NCBI GenBank assembly: GCA_910583775.1
Contig: CAJTYD010000021.1
Coordinates: 1 to 32,947 of the forward strand
Source of the DNA: an uncultured Muribaculaceae bacterium
GTDB taxonomy: Bacteria > Bacteroidota > Bacteroidia > Bacteroidales > Muribaculaceae
Length of the DNA stretch: 32,947 nt
Direction of reading: 5' to 3'
Shown: positions 25,796 through 32,947 of the stretch, one piece after another
Layout: each line of letters begins with the position of its first letter
Position numbering within the stretch: the stretch's first letter is position 1
Made by a program: the position numbers and the translations under genes
Notes under the pieces: model-generated
What the model was told of the DNA's origin: nothing
Database searches by the model: none
Seen by the model: only the letters and a program-made list of their open reading frames with translations

Positions 25796-27080
25796 AAATT
25801 TTCCATTCGCCGCGCATCGGCTGGTTGATGAGCGCGTTTGCGGCATCGTCGCTGATGAAGAGCTGGGTGGCGGGGTCGAAGGCGAGTTCCTTGCGTCCGA
25901 GGCGGATTGCCACAGCCGCCTGGTTGACGAGCGTGCAGCTGTGGTGGCCGTTCACCTCGTTAAGGGCGAATTTCTGGCGGTTGCGGATGCAATCGATGAA
26001 ATCGGTGCGTTGCGGCTCCGGGTCGGGGAGCTCGGCGATCTTGTTCATCACGTCGGGGATGGTGCATTCGAAGCCCTGATAAACTTTGCCGTTGGGGCCT
26101 TCGATATAGGGAACCTTGCCTTTGCTTTCATATCCTTCCCCTTCGAGCACTATCTCGCAGCCGTCGGCGTATGTGTATTTAATCCTGCGCCATATGCCTA
26201 CTGCGTCGCTGTGCTGCTGTGGTGCCTCGACTTCGATCTTGACGGGGAATTCGTCATCCTTGCCCAGAAGATACTGTATGGGGTCGAGGTAGTGCTGGCC
26301 CATGTCTGTCAGGCCGCCGCCGTCATAGTCCCAGTATCCGCGGAATGTCTGGTGGGTGCGGTGGGCGTTATATGGCTTGTATGGAGCCGGGCCGAGCCAC
26401 ATATCATAGTCTAAATGGGAGGGCACCGGTTCGGGAGTGAGATGGTCTTTGCCGACCCAGAAGAACTTCCATGCGAAGCCTGTCGATCCGCTGACGGTGA
26501 ATTTAAGCGGCCAGCCGAGCATTCCGCTGTCGATAAGTTTCTTGAGAGGTTTCACTTCGGTTCCGAGGCCGTAGAATGTGTCTTTGAAGCGGAACCATGT
26601 GTTCAGACGGAACACGCGGTTGTATCTCTCCATTGCCTCTACCACGCGCTTCCCTTCGCCGATGGTCCGGGTCATAGGTTTCTCGCACCATACGTCCTTG
26701 CCGGCTTTGGCGCCCTCGACGGCCATGATGCCGTGCCAGTGGGGCGGGGTGGCGATATGAACCACGTCTATATTGGGGTCGTTGATAAGGTCGCGGAAAT
26801 CGGTATAAGGGGTTACTGTCTCGCCTAACTTCTCTTTGGCTGCCTTGACGGCGGAGTCGAGATGCTTGCGGTCGACGTCGCAGACAGAGACGAGGCGGCA
26901 GCGGTCATCGCTGGTGAAGTGATAGGAACTGCGGCCTATTCCGCCGACTCCGATGATTCCTTTGGTGAGAGTGTCGCTCGGTGCGACGTGTCGTGTTCCG
27001 CCAAGCACTTTTGCCGGCACGATGGAGAACAGTCCGATGGCTCCCAGGGATTTTATAAACGTTCTTCTTCCTTTGTCCAT
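25794..27080 (-). CDS. Gfo/Idh/MocA-family oxidoreductase with Tat-type signal
   Basis: This 428-residue protein begins MDKGRRTFIKSLGAIGLFS, a twin-arginine signal, so it is likely exported folded with its cofactor. The Rossmann motif GVGGIGR (44-50), TPPHWH (111-116) and EKP (133-135) identify the Gfo/Idh/MocA family. A later GGGLTDMGQHYLDPIQ segment supplies the usual catalytic-face Asp and His. The frame is open to 27197, but that extension is low-complexity, hides the Tat signal and covers a promoter/operator-like site, so ATG 27078-27080 is chosen. It is the first gene of the C3-oxidation run and would oxidise glycosides in the periplasm for the DUF1080 proteins. GH109-type glycosidases share this architecture and are an alternative. 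Confidence 0.88.
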   Translation of the reverse strand: MDKGRRTFIKSLGAIGLFSIVPAKVLGGTRHVAPSDTLTKGIIGVGGIGRSSYHFTSDDRCRLVSVCDVDRKHLDSAVKAAKEKLGETVTPYTDFRDLINDPNIDVVHIATPPHWHGIMAVEGAKAGKDVWCEKPMTRTIGEGKRVVEAMERYNRVFRLNTWFRFKDTFYGLGTEVKPLKKLIDSGMLGWPLKFTVSGSTGFAWKFFWVGKDHLTPEPVPSHLDYDMWLGPAPYKPYNAHRTHQTFRGYWDYDGGGLTDMGQHYLDPIQYLLGKDDEFPVKIEVEAPQQHSDAVGIWRRIKYTYADGCEIVLEGEGYESKGKVPYIEGPNGKVYQGFECTIPDVMNKIAELPDPEPQRTDFIDCIRNRQKFALNEVNGHHSCTLVNQAAVAIRLGRKELAFDPATQLFISDDAANALINQPMRGEWKI

Positions 27081-27177
27081 GTTATGTTTGTTGTTTTGTT
27101 GTTTTTTCTGTCCTGCGAGCCTTTGCTGACTCGATTTTCCATGGTTTACTGCCTGGCGTTGATCCGATTTTAAGGAA

Positions 27178-27193
27178 TTGTCGGACAAATTTA
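27178..27193 (-). promoter_or_regulatory. candidate FCD/GntR operator overlapping a -7 box, C3-oxidation operon
   Basis: On the minus strand TAAATTTGTCCGACAA combines the Bacteroidota -7 consensus TAnnTTTGY (27185-27193) with the operator-like TTGTCCGACAA (27178-27188). A repressor bound here would block the promoter directly. It lies about 100 bp before the Gfo/Idh ATG. A well-spaced -33 TTTG is not obvious. Confidence 0.45.
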
Positions 27194-27341
27194 TCAACCA
27201 AATGATATTCAGCCGTCAAGGGAACTGCATCAAAATAATAAATCGGTCCGAGATGTTATGGAATTGTATAAAACTTGTGTCTTTTCAATAAGGATTCCGG
27301 TCCTTTTTAAATACGTTTCATTGCCACATAGTAAATGCCTT

Positions 27342-27374
27342 GTAAAGATAGCCCTTAATTTTCAGATATGCAAA
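27342..27374 (-). promoter_or_regulatory. Bacteroidota-type promoter upstream of the Gfo/Idh operon
   Basis: On the minus strand a -33 TTTG (27371-27374) is followed after 20 bases by TATCTTTAC, one change from TAnnTTTGY. The spacing is in the usual 19-21 range. Transcription would run about 255 bases to the Gfo/Idh ATG. Confidence 0.4.
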
Positions 27375-27460
27375 AAAATAATAAATTTTCAGTAAAAGCG
27401 TTCGGTTTACCAGGTGAAACGGAAGCCGCAGGGGAGGGGGAAGCCCATATACCCCGATAA

Positions 27461-27499
27461 AGATAAAAAGAAGTCCGGAACCTCACGGCCCCGGACTTC
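27461..27499 (-). terminator. intrinsic terminator of secDF
   Basis: On the minus strand GAAGTCCGG pairs perfectly with CCGGACTTC around a 12-base loop, followed directly by a T-rich run (TTTTTATCTTT). It lies about 40 bp after the secDF stop codon. Confidence 0.85.
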
Positions 27500-27539
27500 C
27501 CAAAATGAAAAATTTTTCTTATATTGCTTTATTGGTTTC

Positions 27540-30515
27540 TTAGTTGAAACGGCGATTTCCCTCAAGCACGGGCTTGCCGTCGCCTTCGGCACCATTGCCG
27601 TTCTTTTTGTTGCGGGCGTGCATGATCTTGTATGCGATAGGAGCCGCGCAGTAGAGAGAGCAGAACGTTCCGACAATCACACCGAAGATCATGGCGAATG
27701 TGAACGAACGGATCGTGTCGCCGCCGAGGAAGAAGATGCAGAGGAGCACGAGCAGAGTCGAGAACGATGTCATTACCGTACGGCTCAGGGTCGTGTTGAG
27801 CGATTTGTTGAAAGTCTTGAATCTGTCTTCTTTCGGATAAACCTTCATCATCTCGCGGACACGGTCGAATACAACCACGGTATCGTTGATCTGATAACCG
27901 ATGATCGTCAGCACGGCCGCGATGAAGCTCTGGTCGATCTCCATCGAGAAGGGGAGGAAGCCCCAGCATACGGAGTAGAAACCGATGATCAGGAACGATG
28001 TAAGCATGACAGCGCAGAGGGCGCCGACCGAGAAGGCGATGTTGCGGAAACGAAGAAGGATGTAGAGGAACATGCAGATAAGTGCGATGCTCACAGCCCA
28101 GACTGCGTCGCGCTTCATGTCGTCGGCTACCGACGGACCTACCTTCTGGATCGAGATGATACCGTGTGATTCATCGGCTACGGCGAATGAATTCATATCC
28201 ATTGTCTTGCCGTTGACGGTGAGCTCGTCCTTGAGGCCCTTGTAAAGAAGCGATGCTATTTCGTTCTCGATGCCCTCCGATTCCTCGGCTATCTTGTAGT
28301 TGGTGGAGATACGGAGCTTCGAGGGGTTGTCGATTGTGATGACGGCTACCGATACGGTGGGATCGTTGGCCTCTGTCTGAAGAAGGTTGAGGAGTTTGTC
28401 CTGAACGGCCTGGCGGTCAACATCCTTTTCGAACTGCACCACATAGTTGCGGCCGCCCGAGAAGTCGATACCCTGGTTCATGCCGCGGATAGCCAGAGAG
28501 GCTATCGAGATAACGATCAGTGCGATCCATACCACGGAAGCGGTCTTCCACTGGTTGAGGAAGTTGACCTTCGGGTTGGTAAGGAAGTTGCGGCTGAGCG
28601 CTGTGGTGAACGACATATTGGCGCAACGGCCATTCTTGGTGATGAGGTCAAAGGCGATGCGGGTCAGGAACACTGCCGTGAAGAACGAGCAGACAAGACC
28701 GATGATAAGTGTTGTGGCGAAACCTTTGATCGGGCCCGAACCGAAGATCAGCAGGATAATGCCTGTGATTACTGATGTGAGGTTGGAGTCGAAGATCGCG
28801 GAGAAGGCGTTGCTGTAACCCTCGGAGATTGCCTGACGAAGCTTCTTGCCGTTCTTGAGTTCCTCTTTGGTGCGCTCGAAGATAAGAACGTTGGCGTCGA
28901 CCGCCATACCTAAGGCGAGCACGATACCGGCGATACCCGACAGCGTGAGCACGGCCTGCAGCGAGGCGAGGATTCCGAGTGTGAAGTAGAGGTTGAGGAT
29001 AAGACCCACGTTGGCTACCAGACCGGGGATCCAGCCGTAATATGCCACCATGAGTATCATCAGCAGGATGATGGCCACGATGAACGAGATGAAGCCCATC
29101 TGGATGGCCTCGGCGCCGAGGCTCGGGCCGATCACGTTGTTGCTGACGACGTTCACCTTGGCCGACATCTTGCCGGATTTAAGCACGTTGGCGAGGTCGT
29201 TGGCCTCCTCGGGCGAGAAGTGACCGGTGATCTGCGAGCTACCGCCGGTGATCTCGTTGTTGACGTTAGGGAATGAATATACGTTCTCATCGAGCACGAT
29301 GGCGATCGGGCGCCCGATGTTGTTGCGCGTGATGGTCGCCCATTCCTGAGCGCCGCGGTCGGTCATCTTCATGTTGACCATGTTGCCCTGCATGTTGTCG
29401 TATTCCGATGATGCCGATGTCACGGCGTCGCCCTCGAGCACTGCCTCACCCTTGAGGGAGATCAGCTGCCAGTAGGGGGTGGTGCGGTTCTCGCCGTTCG
29501 ATTTTTTCACGATGTTGCCCTTGGCGTCGGTCACGGGTACCTCCTCAGGCTTTACGGTCCACATCAGAGTGAGGTCGGCGGGAAGGATCTTCTTGGCTGT
29601 CTCGCTGTTCATGATCGAGTCGACCAGAAGTTTGTTGGAAGCCGTCACCATGCCGACGATCGGAGCGGCGGGACTCTGCTGGCCGCCGAGAAGCGCGTAA
29701 AGGTTGGTGTGGTTAACGGTGTCCTCGCGGGCGATCTCTCCGGCGAGACGGGCGAGGTCGTTGGCTATTTCGTTATAGTTGTAAACTTCATAGAACTCCA
29801 GGTTAGCGCTCGATTTCAGAAGCTCTGTCACACGCTCAGGCTCTTTTACGCCCGGGAGCTCGAGAAGAATCTGGCCGGTCTTGTCCTGAAGCTTCTGGAT
29901 GTTAGGCGCTACCACACCAAACTGGTCGATACGGGTGCGGAAGATATTGAACGCAGCGTCTACCTGGCTCTCGACCTGCTGCTGGAGCGCTTCGGTCACC
30001 TCCTCGTTGGAGGAATTTGATTTCAGCTTGCCCATGAATTCGCCCTCGCGGGTGAAGAGGCTTGCCATGACACCAGGCTGTATGTAGGAAGCTACCTGTG
30101 ATACAAAATTCCTGTCGCTCGCCTTGACGCCTTCGGCTTCGGCTTTCTTGATAGCCGAGTTGATCTGGGCAAGCTGTGCGTCGCCCGAGGCATACTGGCG
30201 AAGAATATCCGGCACGGAGATCTCGAGAACCACGTTCATACCTCCCTTGAGGTCGAGGCCCATGCCGACCTCCATTTTGCGCACCTGGTTGTAGGTGTAC
30301 CACAAATAAACTTTCTCTTTGTCGATTGAGTCGTTGAATTGCTTCAGACTTTGTTTGTAGACATCATTGGTCTCATCCGTGGTCTTCGACTGCATGGCTG
30401 CAAACTCCTGCGCTTTCTTCTCATAATGCGAAGTCACAAAAGAAAATGAGATATAGAAGCCGCAAATCAAGACCAAAAGGATGGCAATGGTGCTGATAAA
30501 CCCTTTGTTCTGCAT
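27540..30515 (-). CDS. secDF: protein translocase SecDF (fused SecD-SecF)
   Basis: This 991-residue inner-membrane protein uses the proton gradient to help complete Sec-dependent export. The SecD half has an N-terminal helix (about 5-27), the D1 motif GLDLKGG (86-92) and a membrane block with NVLIFERTKEELKNG. The SecF half has GIDFSGG (682-688) and INDTVVVFDRVREMM (876-890). Fusion in one chain is usual for Bacteroidota. It is a housekeeping gene with its own terminator and marks the right limit of the glycan loci. Confidence 0.97.
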   Translation of the reverse strand: MQNKGFISTIAILLVLICGFYISFSFVTSHYEKKAQEFAAMQSKTTDETNDVYKQSLKQFNDSIDKEKVYLWYTYNQVRKMEVGMGLDLKGGMNVVLEISVPDILRQYASGDAQLAQINSAIKKAEAEGVKASDRNFVSQVASYIQPGVMASLFTREGEFMGKLKSNSSNEEVTEALQQQVESQVDAAFNIFRTRIDQFGVVAPNIQKLQDKTGQILLELPGVKEPERVTELLKSSANLEFYEVYNYNEIANDLARLAGEIAREDTVNHTNLYALLGGQQSPAAPIVGMVTASNKLLVDSIMNSETAKKILPADLTLMWTVKPEEVPVTDAKGNIVKKSNGENRTTPYWQLISLKGEAVLEGDAVTSASSEYDNMQGNMVNMKMTDRGAQEWATITRNNIGRPIAIVLDENVYSFPNVNNEITGGSSQITGHFSPEEANDLANVLKSGKMSAKVNVVSNNVIGPSLGAEAIQMGFISFIVAIILLMILMVAYYGWIPGLVANVGLILNLYFTLGILASLQAVLTLSGIAGIVLALGMAVDANVLIFERTKEELKNGKKLRQAISEGYSNAFSAIFDSNLTSVITGIILLIFGSGPIKGFATTLIIGLVCSFFTAVFLTRIAFDLITKNGRCANMSFTTALSRNFLTNPKVNFLNQWKTASVVWIALIVISIASLAIRGMNQGIDFSGGRNYVVQFEKDVDRQAVQDKLLNLLQTEANDPTVSVAVITIDNPSKLRISTNYKIAEESEGIENEIASLLYKGLKDELTVNGKTMDMNSFAVADESHGIISIQKVGPSVADDMKRDAVWAVSIALICMFLYILLRFRNIAFSVGALCAVMLTSFLIIGFYSVCWGFLPFSMEIDQSFIAAVLTIIGYQINDTVVVFDRVREMMKVYPKEDRFKTFNKSLNTTLSRTVMTSFSTLLVLLCIFFLGGDTIRSFTFAMIFGVIVGTFCSLYCAAPIAYKIMHARNKKNGNGAEGDGKPVLEGNRRFN

Positions 30516-30603
30516 TTCTATTTATTGTTTTTGTTGTTTTATTTTTTTCTCGTTTTTGGCGCCGCCCGGCATCTTCTGCCGCGCAAAGTCACTTTTTCAG
30601 CTT

Positions 30604-30612
30604 GCAAATATA
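30604..30612 (-). promoter_or_regulatory. -7 promoter element for secDF
   Basis: On the minus strand TATATTTGC matches TAnnTTTGY and lies about 90 bp before the secDF ATG. No clear -33 TTTG was found at the right spacing. Confidence 0.4.
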
Positions 30613-30621
30613 CGGCTTTTT

Positions 30622-30654
30622 TTTGATGTTTCAGCGTTTGAATCTATAAATTTG
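30622..30654 (+). promoter_or_regulatory. promoter for the Ig-like lipoprotein gene
   Basis: A -33 TTTG (30622-30625) and a -7 TAAATTTG (30647-30654) are 21 bases apart, a good Bacteroidota match. It lies back to back with the secDF -7 element in a divergent arrangement, about 140 bp before the chosen ATG. Confidence 0.45.
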
Positions 30655-30793
30655 ACGTCTTAGACCCCAATTATCAATATTTTTGTTTATTTTTGGCGTT
30701 CAAAATCAGGAAGCCGTTTAAATTTTGAATATGTTTCAAGGTTTTGGCCGTTTTTACAGTGTTAATTGTATAGTTCCTTTTTTGTATATTTTG

Positions 30794-32782
30794 ATGAACC
30801 GTAATCTGAAAATATATGCATCGGGCTTTGCCGCCTTCATGCTTCCCGTAATCCTCACTGCCTGCGCCAATATCGGTAATCCTACGGGGGGCGCCCGCGA
30901 CGAAGACCCTCCTCTTTTCGTCAGCGCTTCCCCTGCACCGGGTTCGCTTAACGTTGACCGCGACCGAATCGTGATCAATTTCAACGAGCTCGTAAACGTG
31001 AAGGACGCTTTCAACAAGGTGGTGGTCTCGCCGACGTCGAAACAGGTTCCCAAAGTGACCTCTTCCGGCCGTCGTGTCACCGTCTCTTTCGATTCTCTGG
31101 CGCCAAACACCACCTATACTGTCGATTTCGCCGACGCTATCGAGGACAACAATGAGGGAAACAAGCTCCAGGGCTTCACCTATACTTTTTCCACTGGCCC
31201 CGAGCTCGATACGCTGCGCATCTCGGGTATGGTGCTCGGCGCGCGCGACCTAGAGCCTCAGCAGGGAATGATTGTGGGAGTCCATGAAAACCTGAGCGAT
31301 ACGGCCTTTACTAAAATTCCGCTGCTTCGCGTGGCAAAGACCGACGACAAGGGCCAGTTCTCGATCCGCGGCCTCAAGGCCGGGAAATATCGCGTATTCG
31401 CCCTCGGCGACAAGGACAACGATTATAAATATGCCAATCCCGAGGAAGACATCGCTTTCTATGACGTGGTTGTCTCCCCCTCGGCCGAACGCACCGAAGC
31501 TAACGATACGCTCTATACCCCGCTCGGGGAGGTGGATACGGTGGTGGTCCGCGGCAGAACGCGCTTCCTCCCCAACGACATCCTTCTGCGCACCTTTAAT
31601 TCCGAAACGCGACCTCAGTATCTCACTAAATACGAGCGAATAGACTCCACACGCGTGTTCCTTAAGATGAATACGAAGTCGGATTCCTTCCCGAATTTCG
31701 AAATCATCGGTAGGCCTGAGTTTTCGATGAAGGATGCAGTGCTCGAGCGCAACGCCACAAACGATTCGCTCGTATACTGGCTCCCCGAACCGATGGTCCG
31801 TACCGACTCGTTGCTTATCGCCACCTCTTATCTGCGAACCGATTCCACCGGCGGCCTCTCGCTGACATCCGACACTCTCCGGTTTTTCACCGACCGTCCG
31901 CGCCCGCAGAAGAAGAAAAAGAAAGACAAGGAAAAGGTTGTTAAGATCTCCGCAGCCGATTCGATCGCGGCAATCACTTTGGGAGCCAAATTCATATCTC
32001 CCTCTACGCAGGAGATCTTCGAGCCTGTGGTCATGGAGTTCGACACGCCGCTTGCAAGGCTCGATACTTCGGCGATACACCTCGAGGTCATGGTTGATAC
32101 CCTATGGCGGAAGGCGCCTAAGCCTTTGGTGGTGTCTCGCCGCGATTCAGTGTCCCCGCGCCATCTGAAGATGGAATACCCCTGGGATTATGGTGCCAAA
32201 TACCGTATCACAGTCGATACGCTCGCCGCTACCGGAATCTACGGCAAGCCTACACGGCCTCTGAACCATGAGTTTACGATCAAGAAAGAGGAGGACTATT
32301 GTTCGCTGACTTTCCGCCTGTCTGGGCTTGAACCGGGCGTGCCGGCGTTTGTCGAGCTGCTGAGCTCGGCCGACAAGGTCGTGCGTGTGGTTAAAGTGAA
32401 GGACAACACGGCATATTTCCCCTTCCTCGCGCCGGCGAAGTATTATGCCCGCGTGATCGAGGACTTCAACGGCAACGGCCTTTACGATACAGGCAATTAC
32501 GACGAGAAGCGACAGCCCGACCTCGCCTATTATTATCCCAAGGTGATCAATATCAAGAAGAACTGGGATAAGGAGGAGAGCTGGGATGTGTTCGCGATGG
32601 CCATCGACCAGATGAAGCCGTTCGCAATCAAGAAGAACCGCCCGGAGACACCTAAGAACAAACGTAACGAGCAGACCGCCGGCGAGGATGAAGAGGAGGA
32701 CGAGGTATTCGACCCGACACGCAATCCTTTCGATCCCAACCAGAAGAACCGCCGCAAGGCCGGTGGCATCCAGCAGTATTAA
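30794..32782 (+). CDS. Ig-like (Big_5 type) domain lipoprotein
   Basis: This 662-residue lipoprotein has a lipobox LTAC with Cys24. An N-terminal Ig-like Big_5/SbsA-type domain follows (about 40-135, PAPGSLNVDRDRIVINFNE to YTFSTG), then a carboxypeptidase-regulatory/CNA-B-like domain (about 140-245, GQFSIRGLKAGKYRVFALGD). A Lys-rich linker, further beta domains, a Asp-rich DFNGNGLYDTGNYD turn and an acidic tail complete it. The frame is open to a TTG at 30725, but ATG 30794 places the lipobox correctly. It is a common, uncharacterised Bacteroidota cell-envelope protein. No link to the glycan loci is evident. Confidence 0.85.
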   Translation: MNRNLKIYASGFAAFMLPVILTACANIGNPTGGARDEDPPLFVSASPAPGSLNVDRDRIVINFNELVNVKDAFNKVVVSPTSKQVPKVTSSGRRVTVSFDSLAPNTTYTVDFADAIEDNNEGNKLQGFTYTFSTGPELDTLRISGMVLGARDLEPQQGMIVGVHENLSDTAFTKIPLLRVAKTDDKGQFSIRGLKAGKYRVFALGDKDNDYKYANPEEDIAFYDVVVSPSAERTEANDTLYTPLGEVDTVVVRGRTRFLPNDILLRTFNSETRPQYLTKYERIDSTRVFLKMNTKSDSFPNFEIIGRPEFSMKDAVLERNATNDSLVYWLPEPMVRTDSLLIATSYLRTDSTGGLSLTSDTLRFFTDRPRPQKKKKKDKEKVVKISAADSIAAITLGAKFISPSTQEIFEPVVMEFDTPLARLDTSAIHLEVMVDTLWRKAPKPLVVSRRDSVSPRHLKMEYPWDYGAKYRITVDTLAATGIYGKPTRPLNHEFTIKKEEDYCSLTFRLSGLEPGVPAFVELLSSADKVVRVVKVKDNTAYFPFLAPAKYYARVIEDFNGNGLYDTGNYDEKRQPDLAYYYPKVINIKKNWDKEESWDVFAMAIDQMKPFAIKKNRPETPKNKRNEQTAGEDEEEDEVFDPTRNPFDPNQKNRRKAGGIQQY

Positions 32783-32840
32783 ATAATTTTGAATTTTGAA
32801 TGTTGAATTTTGAATTAGGCTGACGCCAAGTTTTTTAATC

Positions 32841-32900
32841 CCGGTTATTCTCGGTTCATCCTGGTTATTCCCGGTTATTCCCGGTTAATCCCGATTAATC
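32841..32900. repeat. six tandem 10-bp repeats
   Basis: Six consecutive decamers of consensus CCGGTTATTC (variants TCGGTTCATC, CTGGTTATTC, CCGGTTAATC, CCGATTAATC) fill this stretch exactly. Just before it, 32787-32815 repeats TTTTGAA several times. Both lie after the lipoprotein stop codon, in a region of about 165 bp with no gene before the window ends. Confidence 0.75.
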
Positions 32901-32947
32901 TATAAAATCCCTTTATTAGGCGTAATATCAAGGCCGGCGGCTTCGAC

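Larger units (their letters stand above)
27081..27539. other. intergenic region between the Gfo/Idh gene and secDF
   Basis: About 460 bp with no gene. It contains a -7-like box overlapping an operator-like site (27178-27193), a promoter-like pair (27342-27374) and the secDF terminator (27461-27499). The stretch nearest the Gfo/Idh start (27085-27120) is T-rich on the plus strand. Confidence 0.6.

Noticed and set aside
27081..27197. 39-residue N-terminal extension of the Tat Gfo/Idh protein
   Set aside because: The extension is Gln/Asn/Lys-rich and puts the twin-arginine signal in the middle of the protein. It also covers a promoter- and operator-like site, so the internal ATG at 27080 is better.
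32841..32900. CRISPR-like array
   Set aside because: Units are 10 bp with no spacers, so this is a simple tandem repeat.

Overview
The window looks like a Bacteroidales chromosome, most likely a gut Muribaculaceae-type organism. Evidence: a SusC/SusD pair, a fused SecD-SecF protein, lipoproteins with LTAC lipoboxes, few Shine-Dalgarno sites, and several matches to the Bacteroidota promoter (-33 TTTG, -7 TAnnTTTG). The family-level placement is inference. I see no rRNA, tRNA, CRISPR array or complete transposon.

Layout. (1) 1-1518, minus strand: a FadR/FCD-type GntR regulator, followed by two tiny overlapping membrane-peptide ORFs. (2) 2633-17407, plus strand: a sialic-acid (sialoglycan) utilisation locus. 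In order it holds a mutarotase-like Kelch domain fused to a sodium:solute symporter, N-acetylneuraminate lyase, SusC, SusD, a GH33 sialidase, a D-lyxose-isomerase-type cupin, a secreted metallophosphoesterase, a secreted YhcH/NanQ-type anomerase and a GH31 glycosidase. (3) 17408-17881: a convergent intergenic region built from a large inverted repeat with nested hairpins. (4) 17882-18970, minus: aldose 1-epimerase. (5) 19833-27080, minus: a four-gene Gfo/Idh/MocA plus DUF1080 locus, matching the 3-keto-glycoside (C3-oxidation) route of glycan cleavage. (6) 27540-30515, minus: secDF, with a clear terminator. (7) 30794-32782, plus: an Ig-like lipoprotein.

How the parts fit. Sialidase frees sialic acid at the cell surface or in the periplasm. 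SusC/SusD import glycan or sugar across the outer membrane. The mutarotase-like domain and the secreted YhcH protein would equilibrate sialic-acid anomers in the periplasm. The symporter carries the sugar inward, and NanA splits it to ManNAc and pyruvate. No ManNAc epimerase or kinase (NanE/NanK) is in the window.

The main unexplained signals are regulatory. A near-palindrome TTGTCCGACAA, which fits the general FadR/FCD operator pattern TNGTNNNACNA, lies upstream of the symporter, galM and the C3-oxidation operon, always in the same orientation relative to the gene. Two of those upstream regions (symporter and galM) also share an exact 21-bp sequence followed by a stem-loop with compensatory changes. 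Both also carry a palindromic repeat rich in TTTATGGTTTAG-like units.
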